NCBI RefSeq assembly: GCF_007655135.1
Contig: NC_045128.1
Span: 15,020,230-15,084,229, forward strand
Source of the DNA: Punica granatum
Taxonomy: Eukaryota > Streptophyta > Magnoliopsida > Myrtales > Lythraceae
Length of the DNA stretch: 64,000 bases
Reading direction: 5' to 3'
Below, piece after piece: positions 1 to 10,884 of the stretch (position 1 is the first letter of the stretch; each line of letters opens with the position of its first letter). Both the position numbers and the translations under genes were made by a program. The notes below the pieces were generated by a model. The model was not told the DNA's origin. It was given only the letters and a program-made list of their open reading frames with translations, and did no database searches.

Positions 1-964
1 CAAATTTAGTTCAAGCCAGATTGGCCCTTTCCGAGTTTTCAAGAATTGTTCTCCGATTCCCTGATAAAGAAATAAATAACCTCTTCATTAACCAATGACA
101 TGGTGAATATATATAACCTCTCTCATTATAATTTCTAAAGTAAGTGCCACGTAAAGCAATAAAATTCTCTAAATTATATACTCCAGCATTTCCTAGTGTT
201 ATCTCTCGGCTTGTTGGTGTCGCACGAAAGCCATTCCATGTGACAATGTAACGTGGCTTTAAAATCTTCTAATTCTCTTTATTTTTTAAATATTTTTTGG
301 AAATACGAGATCGAAGTCCAAATGCATCACAATGAAATATTAAATAATACAAAAACGAGGCACGATAACTCCTACAATACCCTAAATAATATGAGATCGA
401 GCTCAGGTGGACACAAGCTTAGTCAGTGAGCTCAAATCGAAAGCGCAAAAGCATAATTAGCAAGAGAATCAACATATAAGTTTTTTTTTTCTTTTCATGA
501 TTAGAGGGATAATTCAATCCGCACAGAAGGTAAAAAATAATCAAAGAACAAATTCAGTCAAAAAAATTATCATCAACATAATGAATGATCCAACAAAAAA
601 TATTTAAGAAGAGAGAACGAGATTAATATTTTAATAATAATAAAAATGAACGGATGAGAGAGGGTGCCCTCTGCAGTCTGCTCGACCTCGTGTGCGTCGA
701 ACGATTTCGTGTGGGGCCAAGACTTGGAGGTAAAGGTGGGTCCTAGTTCGGTATCGTTTGTTTGTGCTCGGAGAGGACGGGCGTAAGAATCTTATCGTAG
801 ATTCTGCTGTATTGGATAGACCGCGGTTGGCAGAACGGTACTCATCCGATTCTTCTTTGTCTTTTATTTATTTATTAATAAATAATAATACCAATTAATT
901 AATTATTACATTAACCTTTTGGCAAAGCAAAGGAGGCTACTAGTGCTATGCCTTATTATTTTTT
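1..964. other. AT-rich intergenic DNA, no gene seen
   Basis: No reading frame with recognisable coding character is seen on either strand. The stretch from about 655 to 850 is clearly more GC-rich than its surroundings and could be a remnant of a promoter, an exon or a transposon core, but it shows no motif that I can name. Confidence 0.5.
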
Positions 965-1195
965 GGATATATTACACAATATAATTTAACGTTGACGGAT
1001 ATTTTTAAATCTATTTCAATATCGATTTTTTATCTGAGATATCCCAATGTTACTACTTGCTAGTTTGATGTCACCATCTAAGGGATATATGGTAAAATAA
1101 AAATAACAATGTTGGGATATTTCAGACAAAAAAATCGACTTTGAAATAAATTTAAAAATATCTATAAACGTTAAGTTATATGGTGTAATATATTC
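965..1195. mobile_element. Foldback MITE, Mutator-like, 231 bp
   Basis: The two halves are reverse complements over almost their whole length: the arm at about 965-1060 (beginning GGATATATTACAC) pairs with the arm at about 1100-1195 (ending GTGTAATATATTC), with a short loop near 1070. The flanks give a near-perfect 9-bp direct repeat, TTATTTTTT (956-964) and TTAATTTTT (1196-1204), one mismatch. Long terminal inverted repeats with a 9-bp target duplication are known for Mutator-like MITEs. No coding capacity. The flanks are AT-rich, so the target duplication could be partly chance. Confidence 0.7.
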
Positions 1196-1204
1196 TTAAT
1201 TTTT

Positions 1205-2560
1205 AAGGGGTATTTTAGGCTAATAGTACAATGAATGATTTATCACGTTGAGCCCCCAAAAGAAAATAATATATTAATCATGAGGGTTTTTATATGGAGT
1301 CGTGGACGGCTGTGATATGCTTTGAAACCGATCCGCATGACTGCACACAGCGCAGCTCCGTTATGCTTACGCATCTAATCTGATTAACCTTTCTGCCGCT
1401 CTTTATGATAGTCAACTGAGCATGCATCCACATGCCTATCGATTTTTTTAATTATATTATATTATATATGAATGTAAAAGAACCTAACCTAATACTTACT
1501 CCTTGATAATTGAGATTTATTATGAATTTTGTCTTGAATCCATATATAATCAAAATGCAATTCGGTTGAATGGAAGCACGAAATTAATAAATTAAACAGT
1601 TAGGAGAGTGGAGACATTATAAGAACCATCCCGACGTAGGCTAAATTTGAATCGCATGAACTACAAGGAGCGAAATATCAACTAGGCTGAGTTCACATGG
1701 CTCGACATCAATGGCCTACATCTTATGTCCCTGAATGAAATATCTCTCTTACATATCAATTTTGGAAGATTATATAGAAGCACACAAATTTTTTTAGAAA
1801 GTGATATTTCTAGCTAGATGAATATATTCGGAGATTTATTTTTAAAATTACAGAGAGATGTATTTAGGAGATTCTTTTTATATATGAGATGGGATGGGAT
1901 ATTTAGGACGTCGAGCAGTGCATTTTATTTTTTTTCTTCAGTTACAAAGCAGTCTCGTGGATTTAGTATAAAAAATAAAAATACTAATAGCTAATAAAAT
2001 GGCACATGTAATTCAACTGAATATCGAATTTAGAACCTTTTGATTACCAGCGATGACATAAACTACTATGCTACACTCTCTTTTGATAATTTGATTTTAT
2101 TTTTATCCTTTTTTTTTGCTCAAGTAGTGGATTCTTTATTAATCCATAACAAAAAAAAATACGGGTAAAATGTCCTATCGGAGATTACAAGAGCGGAAAC
2201 AAACAGTTTATTCATCGGGTAAACTACAAAGGCTAATAAGAGAAACAAAATAAAGGACAAATATAATTGTAGTTTACTATCTTGAAACCGATAGTTCCAC
2301 TCACTACCTACTAACAGTATTTCATGGTGAACCCCGATAGTAATCGAGAAGTAGGACATGCTAAATCCACGATGAGTTTCCACTCTATAATAAAGTAGAG
2401 TAGTCAGGATGACACGGGCCGTATCTGAGCGCAAGATCCCACCAACAATCATATCCAACAAACATAATAAGTCTACTAATCCTTAATAACCAATCCTATG
2501 TAATCAAACCAAAGAAACCCAAAGCCTCCTTTATTGGTTTAGACCAGTGATAATAATTGG
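1205..2560. other. AT-rich intergenic DNA, no supported gene
   Basis: Holds a minus-strand open frame of 113 codons at 2120-2461 that encodes a protein with a hydrophobic stretch, but I recognise no domain and see no splice or promoter context. It most likely is chance or a fragment of an unrecognised repeat. Nothing else is supported. Confidence 0.45.
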
Positions 2561-3559
2561 GGCTGAGACCTACAAAAGGTCGGTTCTTTTTTGCGGAAGG
2601 TAGTCTAATAGACTGTTGACGTAATCATGTCGAGGTGGGCGAGGATGCTATTGTAGGTAGGAGATAGGAAATCCGAGAGAAGAACCCTCACTAGAGGGAA
2701 GGTTGGAGAAGCTGAGTGGTCAGAGATAAGGTCGAAGTATGCATTGATGCTGCCACCACCAAAACAAGGAAGGATAGAGAAAATTGAGGCCGTTGGTCTG
2801 GGCTGGTCGTGGCCAGTTAGTGTCCAAGGCCGTCACTATTGACGATGTCTTGTCACTGCCGCCGTATGCACTGACACTCCTCGTCCTAGATCTGACCGGA
2901 AAAGTGAAAGGGCCGCTGCGTGATCACCGAAGGGGAGGAGGAGACCACCGCCATACGAGCCTTACTGAAGACAGGGAAGAAGAAGAGAAGGGCCGCTACG
3001 ACCTTCGGGACACAATCGAACACCATCTCCACTGTAGATCATGTTGGAAAAATAATGAAATTAATGGTGGTTCGTGAATGAGAAATTAATGAAATGAATG
3101 TACTAGATGGTGGTTCGTGAATGAGAAATTTATGAAATGAATGTATTGAATGGTGGTTTGTGGAATTTGGGAAAATGCACCATCAATTGTTATGAATTAA
3201 ATGAGTGCGAATTGAAAGGACACAATCTTCGATTGTCTATAAATTGAACATTCCCCTCATTTCCTGAAGATGAGACAAACAAGACAAACCAAAAGAAGAG
3301 AATTGAATAGTTAAGTGAGAGTGTTCAACTTCATTTTCTGGTTTGCTGGGGTGCGGATAGCTCGTGCTCCTAGCTGCACTGGATGCCGTTTTATCCTGGA
3401 AAACAGACGCCCACGTGACCTCAAGCACGCACTGAGGGGACGAATATGTTTCAAGGGGTTTGTGTGATACACAAAACTCGACTTTCTCGCGTCTTCTGAT
3501 TTTCCTGCTTCGTCCTTGTATCGGTTTGATTTTTTAAGTTCTTATACTAGCAATATTCA
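2561..3559. other. Moderately GC-rich stretch without a recognisable gene
   Basis: From about 2570 to 3040 the base composition rises and there is a plus-strand frame of 97 codons (2784-3077) rich in Arg, Glu and His. No domain is recognisable and the frame is short. It could be decayed exon or the interior of an old transposon. From 3240 to 3500 there is mixed sequence with no signal I can name. Confidence 0.35.
3064..3162. repeat. Tandem repeat, 43-bp period, about 2.3 copies
   Basis: The motif beginning ATGGTGGTTCGTGAATGAG starts at 3064 and again at 3107, and a partial third copy starts at 3150. The units differ by a few substitutions. There is no coding role visible. Confidence 0.75.
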
Positions 3560-3569
3560 TTTAATTTTA

Positions 3570-3913
3570 GGGGTTTTTACCTAAAATGACCCATGGTTTG
3601 TCCGTTTTGTCAAATCTATCATATGCTTTTTTTTTGTCAAATCTATCCCATGGTTTACTTTTTACATCAAATCTATCCCGGCGTTATCTTTTCCGTCAAC
3701 ATCTAACGGCCGTGCTGACGTGGCACGTGGAGAGATAGTGGGCCACTTGCCACGTAGGCACCACGTCAGCATGGTTATTAGATGTCGACGGAAAAGATAA
3801 CGCCATGATAGATTTGATGAAAAAAGTAAACCATGGGATAAATTTATAAAAAAAAAGCATATGATAGATTTGACAAAACGGACAAACTATGGGCCATTTT
3901 AGGTAAATACCCC
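3570..3913. mobile_element. Foldback MITE with 10-bp target duplication (MULE type)
   Basis: This 344-bp element is a nearly complete palindrome. The left arm starts GGGGTTTTTACCTAAAATG and the right arm ends CATTTTAGGTAAATACCCC, and the arms pair inward for about 160 bp to a GC-rich centre near 3730-3750 containing repeated ACGTGG/CCACGT motifs. It is bounded by a perfect 10-bp direct repeat TTTAATTTTA at 3560-3569 and 3914-3923. Target duplications of 9-10 bp with long terminal inverted repeats fit Mutator-like MITEs. It has no coding capacity and must have been moved by a transposase made elsewhere. Confidence 0.88.
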
Positions 3914-3923
3914 TTTAATTTTA

Positions 3924-5518
3924 TAGCATACAACTTGCTATTCGAATTGTCGTTCAATTTTGTTACTTATTACGGGTAAATTATTTCTTACAGATTCGAG
4001 GGCGGAGACGTTGAAGATGCCATGGAAGAGCGACCACAGCCTCGGGGACAACCCTAATCTTCGAGGAGCTTCAAGCATGGCCGAAATGTTGACCTCAACC
4101 ACGAGAATCAACCTCGAAGAGGATGCTCCGATCGCTACAAATCAATCGATGCCAACCCGCAACTCTTCCTATTGCACCTCCATAACCTAATCGGAAAGGA
4201 AGAGAAAGGAGAATAGAGGAGAAGGGAAAGGGTCGAAAGAAATCACCACCGGGAGAGAGAGGACAACTCAACTATCCAGTGTTGGTGGCCGTGAAACCCG
4301 ACGCGCTCGGCCGGAGTCCGATGCGCTGGTGAAAGGGTCAGATTTTAGGGTTTACTCGAGGTGGGTGGAGCTTTAGCAAGGAGAGAGAGAAAAAAAAAGC
4401 CGTCTCCTTTCATTCCTGATTTTATTTTTTATTTTTACCCTTAAAATAGTAAGTTTGTTATATAGTCATTATAGGTCTATGGCCACAATCAACATTTTCA
4501 AGAATAATTTGTAATAAAATTTAAGTGTACTTGTCTAGGGTTTAAATGTTCTGTTTCTTTTGAGTCTAAATACACATTAAAGCTTGAAAAACCGTCCTCT
4601 TCATTGCATCAATTGGTATTAGATCATGACTTCCTGAAATCCGATAATGGTAGATGGAGCATGCACAAGTGCCCTAATGCCAAAGAGTAGGAGACGACAA
4701 CACTATAAGCTTTGGATAAGAGAGTCGGGAAGTTGTAGTAGAGGCTTGATTGAAGATTGCTGAGGCCTAATCAATTAGGTGCTCGACGTCTATGTGCTAA
4801 TTGAAGTTTAGGAATCATATCGGTGGCAAATTTCTTTGAGGATCAATGTCATTATGACATATAGAATGTCACGTTTGATTTTCGCTTGGCCAATTTAACA
4901 TTAAACCATTTTATTAAACGAAATTGAAGTACATCGACTATATATTGGCAAAAGTTCTTTGGCAACAATACTTATGGTCCGCCCAAATTCCAGGAACTAA
5001 TTTGAGAGTTCACCCATAAGATTTGTCATTCTCACATCATTATTTTTCCAAAGAAAAAAGGGGTGCCGTCTTCTACTTTTATTTTATTTGATCTTATTTT
5101 TGTATAGACATCGTCTTTCTTTCCACATGTATGGCAAAGAACTTCCCTTCTTTACAGGATCTGAAGACTTTACTTTCTCTTGAAACATTGGGCTTTGTCT
5201 CTTTCATGAAGCCTTTAGAAAGAAATGTCCAATGCACTAAAATAATGAAAGCCGACTGCTTTTTTCTCTCTCCCGACCTGACTAAGAGACTTATCAAATG
5301 TTTAAACACGACACACATGGACAAAGAGATTTTTTATGAGACCATACATAAAATGAAAATGATGCAAGAAGTTTCTTTTGGAGAAATGGAGATTCATCTC
5401 AAACTTTTGGCTTAAGTTTTAATAATTCTAGACAAAGGTGTGCAAACTTTTCGTGTCATGATACGACGATGTATATTTTGTTTTTTTTTTATGGCCAAAA
5501 TTAATTTATTAGGATCAA
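3924..5518. other. Intergenic DNA with an old LTR-element remnant
   Basis: A GC-richer block at about 3990-4360 has short open frames but no recognisable product. At 4560-4625 the sequence reads like the end of an LTR (CA at 4610-4611) followed after two bases by TGGTATTAGATC (4614-4625), a degraded match to the initiator-tRNA-Met primer binding site; the same CA-AT-TGGTAT spacing is seen in the copia element of this window. No matching internal domain follows, so this is at most a relic. Short open frames on both strands at 5094-5415 have no recognisable domain. Confidence 0.4.
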
Positions 5519-5645
5519 TGAGAGTTGATTTAAGCATTTCGTCACCTGTTCTCCTTAAATAAGGTCTCGAGTTTGAGTCTTGTGAATAAATAAAATCCTC
5601 GTTGAAAGAGATTTATCCCGTAGTAGACTAATCCGACTCAACTGA
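5519..5645 (+). mobile_element. Degraded SINE copy
   Basis: The segment resembles the SINE at 63410-63596 along its length: a box-A-like TTGATTTAAGC region, a box-B-like GGTCTCGAGTTTGAGTC, then a motif family ending in ACTAATCCGACTCAACTG. Box A and box B are the internal RNA polymerase III promoter of tRNA-derived SINEs. Substitutions are numerous and no clear target duplication is seen, so this is an old copy with approximate ends. Confidence 0.5.
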
Positions 5646-5885
5646 AATAGTTGAGAGCCCATTGAATTCTTGAATAACAGAGTGCACACCGAAAAAAAAA
5701 ACCATTCACCATAGTGATATCAATCTTATGAAATTTATCCTTCATGTTCCCAAGATGTTGTTCAAACCTTTTCGCAAATAATTGAGGAAAGCCAGAAGTA
5801 AATTTGACTTTCTGATATATAGATTTACTGACCATCTATCCTAAGGACAATTTCATATACACACATATTTTGCATTAACTAGATG

Positions 5886-6033
5886 ACGTATATCAAAGTG
5901 GATTAGTTCAAATAGTTCGGTATTTATTTCTTTTAAATAAGATCTAGTTAGAATATTATGAATGAAGAAAATCCATGTTGTGAGCCGATCTAGCTCGATT
6001 ATGGATTAGTTGGAATTTTTTGGACTTCTGAAT
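5886..6033 (+). mobile_element. Degraded SINE copy
   Basis: Aligns by eye with the SINE at 63410-63596: GGATTAGTTCAAATAGTTCGG corresponds to its box-A region and a later GGATTAGTTGGA corresponds to its 3' part. An 8-bp direct repeat ACTAGATG lies at 5878-5885 and 6034-6041 and may be an eroded target duplication. Box B is poorly conserved, so the copy is probably inactive. Confidence 0.5.
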
Positions 6034-6284
6034 ACTAGATGGTACACATTGAAAAATTGTGACGGACTGGCCAATTAATTGAATTGATAAGAAATTCAAT
6101 GTAGTTATGGGACAATACATTTGGTTCAATATAAGGAAACTGGACCATGTGATGTTATCTATAATCCTTGAGAATTCTATTTTAATATACTAAGCTCATC
6201 AACCTTCCTTTGTAATAAAAAATAATCATTCGGGGACATTACTTGTGAAATCATGGATATACAGATAGCATCATCAAGTTTGAC

Positions 6285-6309
6285 ATATATATATATATAT
6301 ATATATATA
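6285..6309. repeat. (AT)n microsatellite
   Basis: A perfect AT dinucleotide run. It lies in AT-rich DNA without a gene. Confidence 0.9.
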
Positions 6310-6489
6310 AATTTATAGTTCAGGTTTACCATAAATAAAAATACAAATCCGTGTTTGGTTATGGAATAAGATCCCGCCCCAGTGTCGTGTGTTGAGCTTG
6401 AAGCTTGTGGCTCGAACTGGATAATTGTTGATTGCATGAGGATTGGTGATCCCACCCCAGGGATTCGGTATGCTCCTATTCTAAAGTAA

Positions 6490-6986
6490 TAATGGACATC
6501 ACCGTTAATTTTTTCATCACTTTTGATCCTCAAACTTTTCTTTTTCATTATTACTCTCAAAATTTTAATTTTTTTGCTATTTGGTCCTAAAATTCGGAAA
6601 AAAAGGGCGATGGGGCTTGGGCCGCAGGTCGGCGACCATGACCCCACCACCGAGGTGGCCAATACCCACAGAGGACTCCGGAAACCTCGATGGTGGGATT
6701 GAGATCGCCAATTGGTGGTTCTAGCCCCTGAATCGATCGGGATCTCGAGGACAGGGGTCGCCAATCTGCTGCCCCGACCCCACCTCCATGGTCATTGGCA
6801 TCCTTTGTGGGTGCATACGACCTCGGTGGTGGGGTCGGGGTCGCCGACCAACAACCTCGGCCTCTTCCCCTTTTTCTTTTCGAATTTTAGGACCAAATTG
6901 AAAAAAATTTAAAAGTTTGAGGGTAATAATTGTAAAAAAAAAGTTTGAGGATCCAAAGTGACAAAAATTAACATTGAGATCCATTA
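6490..6986. mobile_element. Long foldback element with a GC-rich palindromic core
   Basis: The ends are inverted repeats (AATGGACATCACCGTTAA on the left, TTAACATTGAGATCCATT on the right) and pairing continues inward for about 240 bp. The outer arms are AT-rich. The inner part, about 6605-6870, is strikingly GC-rich and also pairs with itself, for example around GGTCGGCGACC on the left and GGTCGCCGACC on the right. Open frames through it on both strands (6177-6764 minus, 6712-6912 plus, 6721-6984 minus) follow from composition and symmetry, not from a gene. No clear target duplication was found. Confidence 0.7.
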
Positions 6987-7102
6987 TATCTCACGAAGTG
7001 AACTACAAAGTATTATTTGTCCCTAAAAAAATCACAAGATCCAATTTGCGTCAAGCTAAAACCATAATAAGGTTTTTGTACTTTTTCCTAATCTCTATCC
7101 TA

Positions 7103-7128
7103 ATATATATATATATATATATATATAT
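7103..7128. repeat. (AT)n microsatellite
   Basis: A perfect AT dinucleotide run in AT-rich intergenic DNA. Confidence 0.9.
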
Positions 7129-7129
7129 C

Positions 7130-9019
7130 TTCAAGTAAATATTTCATATTATAATGCTCAAGTAAAAGTAATTTTCCGAGAAAGAAGTTCAATGCAACGG
7201 TACTCATTCTTGATCAGAAGTTCGTACATTTATTCTGCTTAGATGACATTTGGTTAGCGGATTATTAGATTACAAAAAATGTTAGATTGTTGAAAAATTA
7301 AGTCCATGTCAGATTTTTAGGAATATTATATTACCGTGATTCATAAGTATATTGTACTTCTGAAAAAATAAACCGTAATATAATATTATGATAAAAAAAA
7401 CTGATGGGAAACTATGTAATTATACTATAATGTCCTTAGTATATAATGTTTTTGGTGATAATTTAATTAACAATAAAGGTGAAAACTAACACAATAAAAT
7501 CTATTTTTAAATCTTAATTTTTAATATGAATAAATATATATTTTATTCCATTACAAGTGCTTATAAATAATACAATAATAATATAGCCGTACGATTATAT
7601 TTTAAATAAATAATAACAAATATTGATTTTGTTTATTTTATTTTAACTTATAATAGATTAAGCAATATTTATAAAGGAATTGATTTTTATTTTTAAATAA
7701 TAAATTAAAAAATAACTAAACTTTGCCCTCTTACTCGAGGTGGTAAGAGGGTTACGTTACATATAAAATATAATAATTTAAAAAAAATAGCCACTGTTCT
7801 TGGGGAAGGGAAGCTTCCCCAAGAAAACCACCTTTCCCATTGAGAGAGGAAAAAAATTTTGGAGTTTACTTTTCCTCCAAACATGGGGAAATTGGGGGAT
7901 TGTTCGTGGAAACCAACCGCCCACTAAAAGTTTGGTGCCAATTCAAGATTTAGATGTGAATTACTTTTTTTATTCTTTTTTCTTTTTTTTTTCCTTCTAA
8001 ACGAAACGTTTGGTTGTTGAGGTAATTTTAGCAAGACACATTAAATTTGCTCTGATAATCACAAGAAAAAAATTAAAATTTTATATGATCGTTTCTCATA
8101 TTAACGTGATAAAAAAGATATAATAAAATTCTTTCATTATTGCACAAGAAATTAGGGCCCACCGTGTACCTTGAGCCTATCATACATTTACTTACTGCAA
8201 AATCTTTTTTAACGTCACATGATGAGATAAAATATGTTTAAGAATTTATTGGCATAACTACTAGCAGGAATAAAGAGAAAATAAACTAGGAAGGTGAAGC
8301 ATGATTACGCCAGCATGGTAAACACATGGGTCGGCATTAATGGCATTTCAGAGGGAGAGTACTTGGTCAAAAGCATGAACAAGAAAATAAAGAGAAGTAT
8401 GAGCCACGCATGTCAAACCCTCTCATTATTGATCACCCCCAAAAAAAAAAAATCACAGTAGTTTTATTTCTTTTTCATATTATTCTTTTTTTTTGGGTCG
8501 AATTTCTCATCAACGTTCTCTTTTAGGATGACAATGATGACGAGGAATGATGGGGGTTACCAATAAAATGTCCAATATACACTGATGACATGGGACACGG
8601 AATGGGACCACATATACTATAATGAGAGGGTCCACTCAACTCGGATATATGTCCCTAAGGGAAGTAGAACAAAATAGAGACAATATTTATCTCTATTAGA
8701 AAAATCACGCTTTTAATTAGAGTAATAGTTAATAGATTGATATGAAATCATATGACTCTTCATGGACCAGAGTTCAACAAGAAAATCTTATGGATCTAAG
8801 TTCAAATTTATTGGTTTAATTTTTCTTTTTTTTTAGAAAGAAGTCACATTTCATTTTCAATTTTCAACGATTTTTCACTTTTATCCTAATTTTTTTGTTC
8901 AGTTTCATCCTCAAAATTATATGGCTTATCCCCACTAAAAGAGTGTTAAAAAAACACCCAACCTAGTTTTCAGTAAAATCTAAATACAGAGAAGGAAGCT
9001 GGCATTACAATTAGTTGTT
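7130..9019. other. AT-rich intergenic DNA, nothing recognised
   Basis: Several poly-A and poly-T runs and short inverted segments are present. Short frames at 7800-8000 (plus) and 8970-9185 (minus) are low-complexity or overlap a transposon end. I see no gene, RNA or clear repeat boundary here. Confidence 0.5.
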
Positions 9020-9022
9020 GAT

Positions 9023-9490
9023 CACTATAAGAAAAATAGATATTGCTGATTGAAAAATAAGCTATATGAGCTTGAAAATCCGTCACTGGCATTAGTGACG
9101 AAAATGATATTGGAATTTCTATTGTTAAAAATATCGTGACAATGCTTGATGCTACTCTTTTATGCAGGACGAGTCTGTCACACATTTACTGACAAAAATA
9201 TTTCCGTCACCAAATCCATCACAAAAATAGATAAATGAAAACCGATTTTCCCAGTCAAATTGTGATAGAATTGTGTCTGATTATGATAGACAAAACGAGA
9301 ATTACGGACAATTTTATAACAAAATAGTAATGGAATTTTTGTGACCAATCAGTGACGGTTGTCTTGTGGTAATTTTGTGACAAATCTGTGAATACATCAT
9401 TAATTCAAACAATCACGTAAAATCCGTCACTAATTTTCACTGATTTTTTAATTGCTATACTTTTGTGACTGATTAGTGATGGATTATTTT
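9023..9490. mobile_element. CACTA (En/Spm) terminal fragment
   Basis: The sequence CACTATAAGAAAAATAG at 9023 is close to the CACTACAAGAAAA terminus typical of plant CACTA elements. It is followed by many copies, in both orientations, of short motifs such as CCGTCACT, GTGACGG and TGTGAC up to about 9490; clusters of subterminal repeats like these are the known transposase-binding regions of this superfamily. I did not find a convincing opposite terminus (CTTGTGG near 9363 is imperfect), so the right boundary is only where the repeats stop. Confidence 0.6.
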
Positions 9491-9829
9491 GAATGATCCG
9501 AAGTAGTTCTAACAAATTCGAGTGCGAAAGTTATGGTGTTTTAAGAGTTTGCTAATTGTAGTTTATAAGTAGGCTTTGTTGTATTATCGAAAAGTCTTGC
9601 CGAAATTCTCTACCAATTTTATGGGGCGAATAACTCTTTCGGAAAGTGTTATACGTGCCTTGATACAATTGTTCATCATCGAAGATCATGTTCGTCATCT
9701 TCTACGAGTTCGATTTCAGGATCGACATCATCTTCTTTGATTGTCTCTAAATTTCTTCTTCTCCGACTCCAAATTCGGCTTCGTCTTTGTCTCCGGACCA
9801 TCGATCTCAACGTACAAATCCTCAAAAAT

Positions 9830-10270
9830 AGGCAAGGTCGCATACGACTAACCTCACTTACAACCACCACCCCCTACGATGAGGCCGACGACAATCTCAA
9901 GAGGTGTCGACAACCTCATCCTTATGGGATGGTGGCCGGGGGCAAGGCCCCTATCCTCATATCGTCCCAAAATTGAAACTCGATCTCTGCAATAGGGGCC
10001 CCTCCTGTAGACACCGTTTGTTGACTTTCCTCGAGGATTTCGGAGACCTTATCCAAGAGAATGGTAAAGTTACTAGGGAGGCCCCCATCCTTAAGATCAA
10101 GCTCGAAAATGGAATTTGGTTTTAGGTTCAATCTCAAGGTTAGGGGCCTCACCGCGGTCACTATCTTTTGAGATGAAGTCGTCGATACCTCTTGAGGTAA
10201 TTGGTACCGCATCCTAAGGGTGGCAGTCGCCAGCGTGGCCCCCAACCCTAGATAGAGCCCGTAATTGGAA
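9830..10270. repeat. GC-rich imperfect inverted repeat
   Basis: The left half (for example CTCAAGAGGTGTCGACAAC at about 9897 and GCAAGGCCCCTATCC near 9940) reappears as reverse complement in the right half (TACCTCTTGAGG near 10187 and AGGGGCCTCACC near 10140). The composition is GC-rich against AT-rich flanks, as in the core of the foldback at 6490-6986. Overlapping open frames on both strands (9737-9976, 9904-10125, 9922-10245) are explained by this symmetry. It may be a degenerate foldback transposon or a transposon carrying a duplicated host fragment. Confidence 0.5.
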
Positions 10271-10881
10271 TATTAGTTTCGGAGTTGATATTGTAGAAGG
10301 GGTCCTTGCTCGTATCTACCACTCCTGGGATAATGTCGTCACTAGTCTCTTCCTAGTTGGTGTGGCCTTCGATAAGGCCTCTACTCATTTAAAATTTATC
10401 TTTTTTCTTGAATTATTTGATTTTGTACTGTATTTGAAAAAGGGAGTAAAATTTATGATGACTTGGGTAATATACCATCTTCTGTACTATATATCCTGAA
10501 TTAATATTTTTCAATGACGAGCTCTTGTCGTCTGTTGCCATTTACCACCTAACCTATCATATCGGCAGAATCAAAAAAATATTGACAAATGCTAGAAATG
10601 GCGAGAAAGACTTTATTCGTAAGAAAGAGGTTCATGCTAAATCAGAAAAGTGGGCAAAGTTGATGATTATTTTAATTTACTTATCCTATTTAAAATAAAA
10701 TATATATTGAGAAAAGGAGAGCAAATCGGAGTTGAGAAAGGGAGAGATGGGTGGTATTGACTAATCTTACTTGTGGCAATAATTACCTTATTACTATGGC
10801 AGTATTTGATCGGAGTAGTCTTTTTTTTTTTTTCTTTTTTCAGGGAAAGAGTACTTGCCTTATGGTATGTTTGGGAGTTGT
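10271..10881. other. Intergenic DNA, no gene seen
   Basis: AT-rich sequence without a recognisable gene, RNA or repeat boundary. It ends at the target duplication of the MITE at 10885. Confidence 0.5.
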
Positions 10882-10884
10882 TTA

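Noticed and set aside
3960..4190. 76-codon plus-strand ORF in GC-richer DNA
   Set aside because: Short, no recognisable domain, no splice or promoter context; kept only as part of the intergenic description.
6177..6764. 195-codon minus-strand open frame
   Set aside because: It starts in the GC-rich palindromic core of a foldback element and runs through an AT microsatellite; composition, not coding, explains it.
9361..9372. Right terminus of the CACTA element (CTTGTGG)
   Set aside because: It does not end in TAGTG, and no 3-bp duplication matches GAT at the left end.
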